From the NCBI RefSeq assembly GCF_014218805.1, contig NZ_JACJUV010000001.1, positions 3,174,501 through 3,238,500 of the forward strand: DNA of 64,000 bases. Reading direction: 5' to 3'. The stretch is from Teredinibacter franksiae (lineage in GTDB: Bacteria; Pseudomonadota; Gammaproteobacteria; Pseudomonadales; Cellvibrionaceae). The position numbers and the translations under genes are program-made. The notes beneath the pieces were generated by a model. That model saw nothing but the letters and a program-made list of their open reading frames with translations. It did no database searches and had not been told where the DNA came from. This document shows positions 17,741-26,498 of this stretch, one piece after another (positions within the stretch are counted from its first letter, which is position 1; each line of letters starts with the position of its first letter).

Positions 17741-18226
17741 GTGAGAAATATTTATGTGTTTTTGATTTTTATTATTTGTGCAGGGTGTACTTCTGGACCT
17801 TCTAAGGGCGCTTTATTCTCTATGCACGAAGAGCCAGGAAAGGACAGCGCAATAATCTATTTTTATATCTCTGAGAAGGAATTTGGTTCTACAGCGTGTA
17901 CTATCGTGACGGTAGATGAAGAAGAGCGCGGATGTATCGGAAGCCCAGGGTTTGTGAAAGTTGTGCTATCTCCAGGCGAGCATAATTTTTCATTTCGTCC
18001 TGATGCGCTATTGGACTTAAAAGTCGAAATGAGAAAGTTTTCGGCAGCTGTAGAAGGTGAAAAAGTATATTATTTGGAGTCGAGAAAAATCGAAACAGAA
18101 GAAGAGAGAGAGGAGGCTTGGCAGTCAAACTATGTGAATGCGCTTGGCGGTTTTACCGTAGCATGGTTGCCTGTTGAAGAGCCTCTTGCACTTGAGCATT
18201 TAAAAGAATTGAGAGCATGGCAGTAA
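17741..18226 (+). CDS. cassette 10: lipoprotein of unknown function
   Basis: 161 aa. The N-terminus MRNIYVFLIFIICAGC is a lipoprotein signal with the lipid-attachment Cys at residue 16. The mature part is beta-rich (DSAIIYFYIS, GFVKVVLSPGEHNFSF), similar in outline to DUF2846-type lipoproteins. GTG 17741 is the start: GGAG lies 7 nt upstream and the first ATG would destroy the signal. Predicted to be anchored in the envelope. Confidence 0.75.
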   Translation: MRNIYVFLIFIICAGCTSGPSKGALFSMHEEPGKDSAIIYFYISEKEFGSTACTIVTVDEEERGCIGSPGFVKVVLSPGEHNFSFRPDALLDLKVEMRKFSAAVEGEKVYYLESRKIETEEEREEAWQSNYVNALGGFTVAWLPVEEPLALEHLKELRAWQ

Positions 18227-18227
18227 C

Positions 18228-18341
18228 ACATAACCAAGTGGCCAACCTGACGTTGCATACTGCGCGCCTATTTGTAATGGCTGTGCCATTTTATTAAAAA
18301 AAGTCGCGCAGTATGCAACGCAGGTTCCCACGGCGTTATGT
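18228..18341 (+). repeat. attC site 11
   Basis: Left core ACATAAC (18228-18234), right core GTTATGT (18335-18341). Arms CCTGACGTTGCATACTGCGCG / CGCGCAGTATGCAACGCAGG, an almost perfect long pair. Confidence 0.92.
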
Positions 18342-18351
18342 GTAACTAGAA

Positions 18352-18711
18352 ATGAATGCACCTATAAAAATTGTAATAGGGCTCTTTTCTCTGAATTTTG
18401 TATTTGGAGTAATTGCCGGGTTAGACGGCTTAAATCCCTACATCACTGTTTTTCTTGGAGTAGGATATTTCGTCGCATACAACGTGCTTGTATATGAATG
18501 GTGCGGCGCTAACTCTAGTTGTAAGGCGTTGCCAATTCCCTTTGGTGCTAAAACATTAACTGCAGTTTTTGCTCCCTTGGGTTTGGCCTACTACTTTTTT
18601 GTGGTTTATAGGTTTTTTCCTGCCATTGGCGCTTATATGTTGTCTCTGGTCGTAATTACTTTAATAGTCATTGCTCCAAGTATTCCGTTAATCATATGGG
18701 GCAACACATAA
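18352..18711 (+). CDS. cassette 11: small membrane protein
   Basis: 119 aa, four hydrophobic segments (about residues 6-24, 29-48, 64-87, 92-115) and a Cys pair in a short loop (CGANSSC). No family recognised. The TAA lies inside the left core of attC 12. Confidence 0.65.
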   Translation: MNAPIKIVIGLFSLNFVFGVIAGLDGLNPYITVFLGVGYFVAYNVLVYEWCGANSSCKALPIPFGAKTLTAVFAPLGLAYYFFVVYRFFPAIGAYMLSLVVITLIVIAPSIPLIIWGNT

Positions 18712-18817
18712 CCAAGCTATCAAGCAGACCTCCATTCCGGTGCTTGATTTCGTGCTGGCCGCTTACGCTAGCACAAAACAATCACCTCCATTACGGCTGC
18801 TTATAGCAGCGTTAGTA
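18706..18817 (+). repeat. attC site 12
   Basis: Left core ACATAAC (18706-18712), right core GTTAGTA (18811-18817). Arms CAAGCAGACCTCC / inverse region GGCTGCTT; inner TTTCGTGCT / AGCACAAAA. Confidence 0.88.
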
Positions 18818-18831
18818 GCCAAAGGAAGCCC

Positions 18832-19134
18832 ATGGATCCTGGAAATATTTTGAAAATAGAAACGCTTGATGACGGGTGGCGAGATAAAGACTCCATTATG
18901 TTACATGCTTGTTTCCAACTACTAAGTGATTGTATAAATAAGGAAGAATTGTTGAGCGGTCATACTGACTGGGAAGCAGATGAAAAACATCGTGCGGCAA
19001 AGAGTGAAATAGAAGAGCTATATGTTTGGTGGCAATCATACAAGGAAAGAGATATTCCAGATGATGATGGCTACGAAGAAGAAACAAAAATGTTATTACG
19101 TCTTATCCATATTAGGTGGGCGCTGTGGACATAG
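18832..19134 (+). CDS. cassette 12: small acidic helical protein
   Basis: 100 aa, soluble, strongly acidic and tryptophan-rich (VWWQSYKERD near residue 64; IRWALW at the C-terminus). AAGGA precedes ATG 18832. No family recognised. It is the last cassette gene before the interrupted attC 13. Confidence 0.7.
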   Translation: MDPGNILKIETLDDGWRDKDSIMLHACFQLLSDCINKEELLSGHTDWEADEKHRAAKSEIEELYVWWQSYKERDIPDDDGYEEETKMLLRLIHIRWALWT

Positions 19135-19135
19135 C

Positions 19136-19260
19136 TACTAACAAGGTTATTAACCATCGCCAGCAAGCTGGCTGGACCTCCACTGCGTTGCTTCGTTTGT
19201 GGTTTAACGCTACGCTACCACAAACAAATCAACTCCGTTCCGGCCGGTTATAACGGCGTT
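19136..19260 (+). repeat. attC site 13, split by an IS and a group II intron
   Basis: Left core TACTAAC (19136-19142). The right core is divided: GTT at 19258-19260, GTTA at 21014-21017 after the IS, and GAC at 22982-22984 after the intron. Removing both elements and one GTT copy restores GTTAGAC, a normal right core. Confidence 0.85.
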
Positions 19261-21013
19261 GAAGCTGTCGAATTACTCCAAAAAACGCAATATTTCGGCT
19301 GAATTGACTACTTTCTTCTAGTAAAATGAACCTACTATCCATTTACTGGAAATGCAGATGGGCAATAACTTCAAAGAAAGTGATTCGAGTCAAGGTCGAT
19401 TTATTTCTGTTATCCCGGATGAGCAAATAACGGAGGGCAGCTTTGATGAAACGGTTCAGCTTTTAATCGATAAAGTTGCTGATTTAAGCTCGTTCGAAGC
19501 GAGTTACAATAATTCTCAGGGTGGAGCCTCAGCTTACCCGCCATCAATGTTGTTAAAAATTATACTGGCCGCTTATTCTCGCGGCATTACCAGTAGCCGA
19601 AAAATAGAAAACCTTTGTAAGTTCAACACCGTTTTTATGTGCTTGTCTGGATTTCTTACTCCGGATCACTCGACAATAGCGGCATTCGTATCTAAGCAGC
19701 ATAAGCAAATCGAAGATCTATTTGTTCAAATCGTCGTTGAATGCGATTACTTGGGCTTGATAGGCGGCAATTGTTTTTCAATAGATGGGACTAAATTGTC
19801 ATCTAATGCCAGTAAAGACAATTCGGGCACAATTTCTGACTTCGAGAAGAAGTACGAGAAAATAAAGAATGGTGTTAATTATCTGATAAGACAGCACCGC
19901 GAAGAAGACAAAGCCGGTAAGGTGGACCCTGATCGTCGAGAGCGAGAAAAGAAGAAAATCAAGAAATTGCGAAAACTCGCTAAGGACCTCGAATCTCCGC
20001 TTAGTGACATGACGGACAAAATTGGCCGTACAGGTAAGCCCAAAAAGACCAACCTTACGGACCCGGACAGCAGTACGTTAAAATCTGGAGGTGGTGGTGC
20101 CGAGCAAGGGTATATGGCCGTTGCTGTTGTAGATGATAAACACCAGGTGATTTCTGGTGCGGGAATAGCGCATGACACAGAGCAAAAATGCTTCATTCCA
20201 ATGCTTGAACAGGTCGAGAAAAACTTAGGGGTAAGCCTTGAGGGTCGAAAGGTTCTTGGAGATGCAGGGTTTAATACCATTGAAAACGTTGACTACTGTT
20301 TTGAGCATGAAATTGATGCATATTTAGCGGACGGGGGTATGCGAACCAGAAACCCGCTCTATAAAGACAGGGATCGTAAGAAACCAGAATGGCGAAGACG
20401 AAAATATTTTAAGGTTAGTGACTTTCACTACGATGAGGAAAGCAATACTTGTAAATGTCCGGCAGGAAACAGTATGCGGTTAGCGATGGATGATTACATC
20501 CTTCATGGCGAGCACTATCGAAAGTTTGTGGGTCTACTAAATGATTGTCGGACCTGTGCGTTTCAGAGACAGTGTATGAAAAGCGCACCCAGACTACAGG
20601 GGCGACAAGTATCGATTAAAAAGGACGTGGAATCGAATCCTCCGAGACCTTATGATTTGATGAAAGAAAAGATAGATTCACCGGAGGGGCGTGACATATA
20701 CGGCAGTAGAATGGGTACTGTAGAGCCGGTGTTTGGCAACCTTAAGCATAACATTGGATTAAAGTGGCTGAGCCTGCGAGGCCTAGAGAAGGTCACCGGT
20801 CAATGGTTGCTATTCACAATGGTACATAATATGGTTAAGATTCAAAAATACGGCGAATATGAGCCCGTGTAGGGCTTTATTGCTTTTTTTTGTTAGTGTA
20901 TTGATTTTCTATCATGGAAAAATAAATGAACATCGGCAAATTAAAATTAAAATTAAAATAGGAAAGGCTAGTTGAATTTGTTCGGTCTACTAAGTGAGTA
21001 ATTCGACAGCCTC
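19261..21013 (+). mobile_element. IS1182-like insertion sequence in the attC 13 core
   Basis: 1753 bp bounded by 18-bp terminal inverted repeats with one mismatch: GAAGCTGTCGAATTACTC (19261-19278) and, on the other strand, GAGGCTGTCGAATTACTC (21013-20996). Flanked by GTT on both sides (19258-19260, 21014-21016), consistent with a 3-bp target duplication inside the core. One transposase gene. Size fits the IS1182 family. Confidence 0.88.
19352..20872 (+). CDS. IS1182-family transposase
   Basis: 506-aa DDE transposase, intact. The N-terminal DUF772-type domain (YPPSMLLKIILAAYSRG, SRKIENLCKFN) leads into FSIDGTKLSSNASK with the first catalytic Asp near residue 147. A second Asp sits in VLGDAGFNT near 305. 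Late Cys pairs (CKCPAG, CRTCAFQRQC) and GTVEPVFGNLKHN with the catalytic Glu near 457 follow. ATG 19352 or 19358 may be used. No frameshift, so the element may still be active. Confidence 0.9.
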   Translation: MQMGNNFKESDSSQGRFISVIPDEQITEGSFDETVQLLIDKVADLSSFEASYNNSQGGASAYPPSMLLKIILAAYSRGITSSRKIENLCKFNTVFMCLSGFLTPDHSTIAAFVSKQHKQIEDLFVQIVVECDYLGLIGGNCFSIDGTKLSSNASKDNSGTISDFEKKYEKIKNGVNYLIRQHREEDKAGKVDPDRREREKKKIKKLRKLAKDLESPLSDMTDKIGRTGKPKKTNLTDPDSSTLKSGGGGAEQGYMAVAVVDDKHQVISGAGIAHDTEQKCFIPMLEQVEKNLGVSLEGRKVLGDAGFNTIENVDYCFEHEIDAYLADGGMRTRNPLYKDRDRKKPEWRRRKYFKVSDFHYDEESNTCKCPAGNSMRLAMDDYILHGEHYRKFVGLLNDCRTCAFQRQCMKSAPRLQGRQVSIKKDVESNPPRPYDLMKEKIDSPEGRDIYGSRMGTVEPVFGNLKHNIGLKWLSLRGLEKVTGQWLLFTMVHNMVKIQKYGEYEPV

Positions 21014-21017
21014 GTTA

Positions 21018-22981
21018 GTGCGACAAGTTAAGCTTGGAGCATCTTGCTGGGTGTAAGTCCCAGTCGGGTAAGGTCTAGCTAACCACCTGTATCGAGTCTT
21101 GCGCACTGTGCGGAGATTATGGATCGCGAATACTTTCCTGTTGCTGATTTTTTTTTCTTCAACAAATAATCGAACAACCGGTGTGAAGCGTAGACAGAGA
21201 ATTATGTAGGCCATAAGGAATGCGTGTTCCTGAAGTGTTGGTATCGCTCTGATAATAAATTGTCCTGACTGGCTAGGCTTGTAACGCCGCCGAAGCCCAT
21301 GCAATACAACCATTAGTTGGCAAGGTTGTGGCGAGTTGGCGGAGTTATCAAACCGTGGCATGTATAAAGAGATGTTTTCGAGAACTTGAGAGATCCAAAG
21401 TAGCTCCCGCAGGAAGTGGGTAGTGACGCTGAGTAAAAAGCGAGGCAGATCGATGGCACCTTGGAAGTCGGATCAGCTCATAGTAGTCTGAGAGCGGGAA
21501 AGCCGTTCACATGGCGAGGGGGCTGACAGTAATATCACGGTATGTAACAGACACATAGTCCGGACAAGTCGGGCTGGAGAAACTATGACAACCGCATTGC
21601 ATACCATAGCATTTAAGGCACAAACCCACCCTAATCATCGTTTCCAGAATCTATACGGATTGCTAGATTCGGATTTGTTGGTACAAAGTTGGGGTCAAAT
21701 CAATAAACAATCGGCGTGTGGAATTGACGGCGTAACACCTAGCGATTTCAAACAACGATTGCCTGAAAATATCAACCGCCTGCATCAAACGCTAAAGTGT
21801 AAAAGCTATCGAGCGAATGATGTGAAGCGGGTCTTTATCCCAAAATCCAACGGTAAACTACGCCCGCTCGGGCTGCCAACGTTAGATGATAAAATCGTAC
21901 AGCAAAGCGTGAGTCAGATACTGCAAAGTATTTGGGAGCAGGACTTTGTGAAGAATAGTTATGGTTATCGTCCGAACAGAAGCGCGCATCAAGCGGTGCA
22001 TAGTTTACAGTTGAACCTTCAATACGGTACTTATGGTTATGTTGTCGAAGCGGATATAAAAGGCTTCTTCGATAATATAGATCATGAGTGGTTGATGCGT
22101 ATGCTGAAACAGCGTATTGAAGATAAAGCCTTATTGAACCTTATCAACCAGTGGCTGAAAGCGAGAATAAAATCACCAGAAGGGGTGTTTGAGAAACCGG
22201 CCAGTGGAAGTCCACAGGGCGGTGTGATCAGCCCGGTATTGGCGAATATATACTTACATTACGCACTGGATATTTGGTTTGAGAAACGCATAAAGCCACG
22301 CTTACAGGGGCGAGCCATGTTGATACGGTACGCCGACGATTTTGTTGTTGCGTTCCAGTACGCTAATGAGGCGCGTGAGTTTTATCGGGAACTACCGAAA
22401 CGCTTGAGAGAGTTTAAGTTAGACGTAGCGCCAGAGAAAACACACCTGAAGCGGTTTAGTCGGTTCCACCCAGGGCAGCACCATAGCTTCGAATTCTTGG
22501 GCTTTGAGTACTACTGGGACACTGATAAAAAGGGTGAGGCTAGGTTGCGTCGACATACGGCACCAAAGAAACACAAAGCTAAGTTGAGCGAGTTCTATCA
22601 GTGGATAAAAGCCAATCGGTCTAAACGACTGAATGTCTGGATGCCACAGTTAAGGCGTAAGCTGACGGGCTTTATAAACTACTTTGGTTTGCCTGATAAT
22701 AGTCGAAGTGTCGCGCGTGTTTATGATTATGTTCTGCATAGTCTATACAAGTGGCTCAATCGGCGAAGTCAGCGGCACAGCTTTAACTGGCAAGGGTTTA
22801 AAGACATGTTAAAATACTTTCAGATCCAGCAACCACGGGTGTGGAAACGTCACATTCAAGTGGACTGGTATTGAGGGCTTGTGAATTACACGAGCAACGA
22901 TATTATTGAGGAGCCGGATGCGGTAGTTCCGCACGTCCGGATCTGTATGGGGGCGGCTTGGGTAACTGGCCGTTCTACCAT
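21018..22981 (+). mobile_element. group IIC-attC intron, copy 1
   Basis: 1964-bp ribozyme and ORF. The 5' end is GTGCGAC directly after the attC core GTTA. Domain V is the 34-nt GAGCC...GGATCT hairpin at 22911-22944 with the catalytic AGC bases. The 3' end is taken as CTACCAT at 22981, because two copies diverge just after the next GAC. The RT gene begins in domain IV. Differs from copy 2 by a handful of bases and one T in a T-tract. Confidence 0.9.
21585..22874 (+). CDS. ltrA: group II intron reverse transcriptase/maturase, copy 1
   Basis: 429 aa, class C type. The RT palm has the catalytic YADD box (IRYADDFVVAF near residue 247), and upstream blocks KLRPLGLPTLDDKIVQ, YGYRPNRSAHQAV and GSPQGGVISPVLANIYLH. 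A maturase X domain forms the C-terminal ~120 residues. There is no HNH endonuclease, normal for class C. Protein sequence identical to copy 2. Embedded in the ribozyme; the stop is 37 nt before domain V. Confidence 0.95.
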   Translation: MTTALHTIAFKAQTHPNHRFQNLYGLLDSDLLVQSWGQINKQSACGIDGVTPSDFKQRLPENINRLHQTLKCKSYRANDVKRVFIPKSNGKLRPLGLPTLDDKIVQQSVSQILQSIWEQDFVKNSYGYRPNRSAHQAVHSLQLNLQYGTYGYVVEADIKGFFDNIDHEWLMRMLKQRIEDKALLNLINQWLKARIKSPEGVFEKPASGSPQGGVISPVLANIYLHYALDIWFEKRIKPRLQGRAMLIRYADDFVVAFQYANEAREFYRELPKRLREFKLDVAPEKTHLKRFSRFHPGQHHSFEFLGFEYYWDTDKKGEARLRRHTAPKKHKAKLSEFYQWIKANRSKRLNVWMPQLRRKLTGFINYFGLPDNSRSVARVYDYVLHSLYKWLNRRSQRHSFNWQGFKDMLKYFQIQQPRVWKRHIQVDWY

Positions 22982-23014
22982 GACTGCACAGAGTATTGCG
23001 AATAAAATATCTAT

Positions 23015-23362
23015 ATGAATGGAAGGTTGTTTCTCAATAAATATGACAGGGCCAAATATATTAGCGGGTGGATTACTGTTCTATTGGCGAGTCTAGGATT
23101 ATGCTCAGCGGTGATTTACGGAGAGCGTATAGCCGTGCCTATAGGGCGATTATGTTTTGCTATGCTCATAACGTATATTAATCTCGAAAGTCTTGTTGGT
23201 GGAATTATGCCGGGTAAAGCTACCGGCGTACGAACATCTGCAATAGCGCGAGAAAGTATGCCAATTCGGTTTTGGTCTTCCATTATTTTTATGGAGCTAA
23301 TAGCAATAGCATTTTTTATAGCTGGAACGTACCAATTATGTGTTCAAGTGGCTTATGCATAA
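23015..23362 (+). CDS. cassette 13: small membrane protein
   Basis: 115 aa, three hydrophobic stretches (about residues 16-37, 43-62, 85-110). It lies directly after the intron 1 3' exon, so before the insertions it followed cassette 12 and attC 13. The last codons and the stop overlap attC 14. No family recognised. Confidence 0.65.
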   Translation: MNGRLFLNKYDRAKYISGWITVLLASLGLCSAVIYGERIAVPIGRLCFAMLITYINLESLVGGIMPGKATGVRTSAIARESMPIRFWSSIIFMELIAIAFFIAGTYQLCVQVAYA

Positions 23363-23470
23363 CAAACTCAGCCAGCAGGACCTCCGTTCCGGCGCTTGTT
23401 TTTGTGCTGGTCGCTACGCTTGCACAAAAAAAATCACCTCCACTACGGCCGCTGCTGCAGGGCGTTATGT
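23357..23470 (+). repeat. attC site 14
   Basis: Left core GCATAAC (23357-23363), right core GTTATGT (23464-23470). Full-length relative of attC 3 and of the shortened attC 9: the same CTCAGCCAGC and GCTGCTGCAGGGCG outer arms, plus an inner TTTTTGTGC / GCACAAAAA pair. Confidence 0.9.
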
Positions 23471-23480
23471 GTAAGCACAT

Positions 23481-23852
23481 ATGAAGAAATATCTCCTAAT
23501 TGTTTTAGTTTTGTTAGTAGGTTTTGTTGGTATTACCTTATTTTCTATTCCGCACAAAGTATCGCTCGGCAGGATGACGAGTGCGGAGATGGTTGTGTGC
23601 ACAGCAGAATTACGCTTCTTGGTAGGTGTTGCGCTATTGGAGGGAAGAGTAATGCCTAGCAACTATAAACATAAATGTGAACTCCCCGAAATGGTTGTTG
23701 CGGTCAACTCTGTTGGGGAAATCGAGTTAAAGAATAATGTGTACGGAATATTTATACGTTTTTGTCCACGTATAAACGGTAATACAGTAAATTGGGTGTG
23801 CGAGGGTGAGCCGGATAGTTACATTCCTGCAGCCTGCAAGTTAAACACATAA
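23481..23852 (+). CDS. cassette 14: membrane-anchored protein with pilin-like C-terminus
   Basis: 123 aa. A hydrophobic N-terminal helix (MKKYLLIVLVLLVGFVGITLF), then an extracytoplasmic part. The end reads NTVNWVCEGEPDSYIPAAC: a W-x-C followed about 11 residues later by P-x-x-C. Type IV pilins end in this kind of disulfide-closed D-loop. However, the classical prepilin leader (G|FTLIE) is absent. The similarity may be convergent, so function is left open. Confidence 0.65.
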   Translation: MKKYLLIVLVLLVGFVGITLFSIPHKVSLGRMTSAEMVVCTAELRFLVGVALLEGRVMPSNYKHKCELPEMVVAVNSVGEIELKNNVYGIFIRFCPRINGNTVNWVCEGEPDSYIPAACKLNT

Positions 23853-23880
23853 CCATGCGGTCAACCAGACATTGCCTGCT
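23847..23880 (+). repeat. attC site 15, left part
   Basis: Left core ACATAAC (23847-23853) and the start of the left arm, interrupted at 23880 by an antisense group II intron; the site resumes at 25916. Confidence 0.85.
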
Positions 23881-25915
23881 ATCGGGTCAGAGGGGCACGA
23901 AGCCCCGTCTGCCCACAGAACCGTGCGTACGGGTCACGTACACGGCTCCTCACACTAAACATGACCAGCGACGAAGATTAAACCAATGTTCTCTATTTTC
24001 TCCCGAGCGAATAAACTGCTTTAGCTCGTTCACAAAATATTTATTTGAGTAAGCTCTTTCTACCGCATTGCTGCGTGAGAGTGCCCACCGCTTATTATTC
24101 GTGAATACAGCATTCGCAGCCATTCTTCGGCTTACGCCTCTCTTCCTGAGCTTGTTAAATAAATTCCTACGACTTTTCTGCTGGTCAATAATGCGTGAAC
24201 GTAGTCTACGCCGTATATGCGCTTCTATTTCCACAAACTGACCAGGGAACTGGGTTAAGCTGTAATAACTGGACCAACCTCTGTACCAGCGGTTTATGAC
24301 CGCCATTGTGGTTTCCAGCTTTTGGTGGGTTCCTCGCGGGGTAAGCTCTTTGACTTTCTTCATTGCTCGCGCCATGGATTTCAGCGATATTGCAATTCGA
24401 CCTCTTACGATGGTCAGGCCCAGAAACTTTACACCCTTTGATTTCGCCACTTGGCTCTTTTCCTTGTTAACCACCAGTTTGAGTTTGCACTCAATGTATT
24501 GGCTTACACTTTTCATAATCCGCTTTGCCGCTTTATGCGACGCCACGAAGATGTTGCAGTCGTCTGCGAATCGACAAAATTCCAGACCTCGGCTTTCTAG
24601 CTCTTTGTCCAACTCATCCAATACGATGTTGCTTAGTAATGGGCTAAGCGGGCTGCCTTGAACAGATCCCTCTCGCGATGGCAATATCATGCCGTCTTTC
24701 ATAATGCCGCTGCGCAGTATCATTCCGGTCAGACGCAGTATGCGTTTGTCTTTTATGATTTTGCCAAGCCTATTAATTAGACGGTCGTGATGGATACGAT
24801 CAAAGAATTTTGATAGGTCAATGTCGACGACCCATTCTTTTCCTGTTTGCACTATCCGTTGTGCTTCTCTCACGGCCTGCCCCTGGTTACGGTTCGGGAT
24901 AAACCCAAAACTGTGGGTAGAAAATAGGGGTGTGACACGCGGTTCCAGTATCCGCTTAAGTGTGGCTTGAACCACTCGGTCACGGATACAAGGTATCCCT
25001 AGTAAGCGGATACCTCCATCGGGTTTGTCAATTTCAACACGTTTTACTGGGAGGGGTTTATAAGTCCAACTCGCCAGTTCCTCGGCGAGTTGGCTTAGCT
25101 CTTGGTCACTATTTTCTTGGAAGGCTTCTACTGTCACGCCATCAATGCCGGGGGCACCTTTGTTCTTCGCAACGTCGGCCCATCCGAAGGTCAACCAAAA
25201 AGGGTTGATCAGTAGCTCGAAGAGTCTTTCTTCGTCTTGGAGTAGATCTGTTTCCATGCTGCACTTTCTCTTTGTAAAGTTCTGTCGTTGGCTCAATGAG
25301 GTCTTCCCACGTTACGTTGTGGGAAAAAAAAATTATTCTGACCGCATTCCTTTCGGCTGGCCTCAGATCTTTAGTTTGTAGCACGGGCATAATCGTTAAT
25401 GTGTTCAGCCCTTTGACTTTAACGTCCTGTCGCTGTCGGGTGGTTTTATCCTCAAGTACGTCACCGCACCGTCACCGGCCACTCGTTTTATGTCTCATAC
25501 GGCTTCATCTGCAATCCCCTGTCTCATTACGCTCACATTACTGTGTCGCTTAGGGCTTAAGGTGTCGTAGTTACACCGACCCAAGACCAGCGGATTTTCA
25601 CTGGGTAAGCCAATCGTCTATGTCCGATGCTCATCTACCTTCTATACCGTGTCGCGTTTACGTAAAGGATATTGGACTTTGGTGATCCGTGGCACCTCAT
25701 CCTGCTAACGGCCTCAATAAAGGTTCACTTGCGTTTAGATAGCATCTTTGCCTCCGACTTCCTTCAGATTCCTCATTGGCCTATACTCACCTTTGCTCCC
25801 TGTTGGGCAGCGACTATAGGTTTCTTCGGACACCCTTGTCATTGGCTGCTTATTCCCTCCTTTCAGGGCTATGGATGGACTTTCACCACCTAGACGACCG
25901 GCATGCCAGTCACAC
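23881..25915 (-). mobile_element. second type of group II intron, antisense, inside an attC arm
   Basis: About 2035 bp on the minus strand. The 5' end reads GTGTGACTGG from 25915. Domain V (minus strand, 23948-23915) begins GAGCCGTGTACGTGACCCG and has the AGC triad. The 3' end reads GACCCGAT at 23881. Splicing out this interval joins ATTGCCTGCT to ACGCTTGTTTTT and rebuilds an arm that pairs with the right arm of attC 15, which supports both boundaries. It is unrelated in sequence to the two IIC copies. Confidence 0.85.
23950..25296 (-). CDS. ltrA: group II intron reverse transcriptase/maturase, second type
   Basis: 448 aa. RT blocks: GIDGVTVEAF, GGIRLLGIPCIRDRVVQ, HSFGFIPNRNQGQAV, VVDIDLSKFFDRIHHDRLI, GSVQGSPLSPLLSNIVLDELD, and the active site CRFADDCNIFV: FADD in place of the usual YADD. 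A maturase X domain follows (WYRGWSSYYSL). The short basic C-terminus (NLRRWSCLV) has no evident HNH motif. The stop is one base before domain V. Intron class not assigned. Confidence 0.93.
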   Translation of the reverse strand: MSQRQNFTKRKCSMETDLLQDEERLFELLINPFWLTFGWADVAKNKGAPGIDGVTVEAFQENSDQELSQLAEELASWTYKPLPVKRVEIDKPDGGIRLLGIPCIRDRVVQATLKRILEPRVTPLFSTHSFGFIPNRNQGQAVREAQRIVQTGKEWVVDIDLSKFFDRIHHDRLINRLGKIIKDKRILRLTGMILRSGIMKDGMILPSREGSVQGSPLSPLLSNIVLDELDKELESRGLEFCRFADDCNIFVASHKAAKRIMKSVSQYIECKLKLVVNKEKSQVAKSKGVKFLGLTIVRGRIAISLKSMARAMKKVKELTPRGTHQKLETTMAVINRWYRGWSSYYSLTQFPGQFVEIEAHIRRRLRSRIIDQQKSRRNLFNKLRKRGVSRRMAANAVFTNNKRWALSRSNAVERAYSNKYFVNELKQFIRSGENREHWFNLRRWSCLV

Positions 25916-26000
25916 ACGCTTGTTTTTATGCATTCCGCTTCGCTGCATTTTTACATAAAAACAAGCTCCACAGTCAATGCTGGTTACCTTAGCGTTATGA
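25916..26000 (+). repeat. attC site 15, right part
   Basis: Continues the left arm (CTTGTTTTTATGCA), the loop and the right arm (TACATAAAAACAAG), ending at the right core GTTATGA (25994-26000). Confidence 0.85.
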
Positions 26001-26006
26001 GCACCC

Positions 26007-26498
26007 ATGATCGAGCTACGTGAATTAGTGGAAGATGATAAGGACCAGTTGATTCATCACTTGAATAATGAAAATGTCGTGAGGTTTTTGTCTTCTCGTA
26101 TCCCAAGTCCTTATACTGAGGTAGATGCCCACTGGTGGATAAACGAAGGTTCAAAGGCTGAAATTGTACGATCTATAACTTTCAGTGGAAATTTTGTTGG
26201 TATTATCGGGGTCCGTAGAGATGCTCTTGAAAAATCCCATCGTGGCGAAATAGGATATTGGATTGGCCAACCATTTTGGGGAAAAGGTATCGCAACTGAA
26301 GCGCTCCATATAATGTGCCAAATTATCTTTTGTAAAACGGATATAGTTCAACTTTATGCACCAGTGTTCTCTCCAAATGAAGGATCAAAGAGAGTCCTTA
26401 CTAAAAATGGCTTTGAGCTAGAGGGGGTTATCACTAAGGGAATCCTTAAAGATGGTGCTTATTATGATGAGTGTATTTATTGTAGATCCAGCTCATAA
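26007..26498 (+). CDS. cassette 15: GNAT-family N-acetyltransferase (RimJ-like)
   Basis: 163 aa with the GNAT fold. Begins IELRELVEDDKDQLIHHLNN; the acetyl-CoA loop region is GEIGYWIGQPFWGKGIATEAL near residue 75 (Q/R-x-x-G-x-G/A type), and VLTKNGFELEGVITKG lies near the C-terminus. Members acetylate ribosomal protein N-termini, antibiotics or toxins; the substrate is unknown. ATG 26007 is 7 bp after the attC 15 core. The stop overlaps the attC 16 left core. Confidence 0.9.
   Translation: MIELRELVEDDKDQLIHHLNNENVVRFLSSRIPSPYTEVDAHWWINEGSKAEIVRSITFSGNFVGIIGVRRDALEKSHRGEIGYWIGQPFWGKGIATEALHIMCQIIFCKTDIVQLYAPVFSPNEGSKRVLTKNGFELEGVITKGILKDGAYYDECIYCRSSS

Noticed and set aside
21018..21584. A long minus-strand open frame at the 5' end of each IIC intron
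   Set aside because: It repeats with the intron and falls in the ribozyme domains I-IV, so it is RNA structure, not a protein gene.
25296..25915. Several plus-strand open frames beside the antisense intron RT
   Set aside because: They overlap the structured 5' ribozyme of the group II intron and have no gene-like features.
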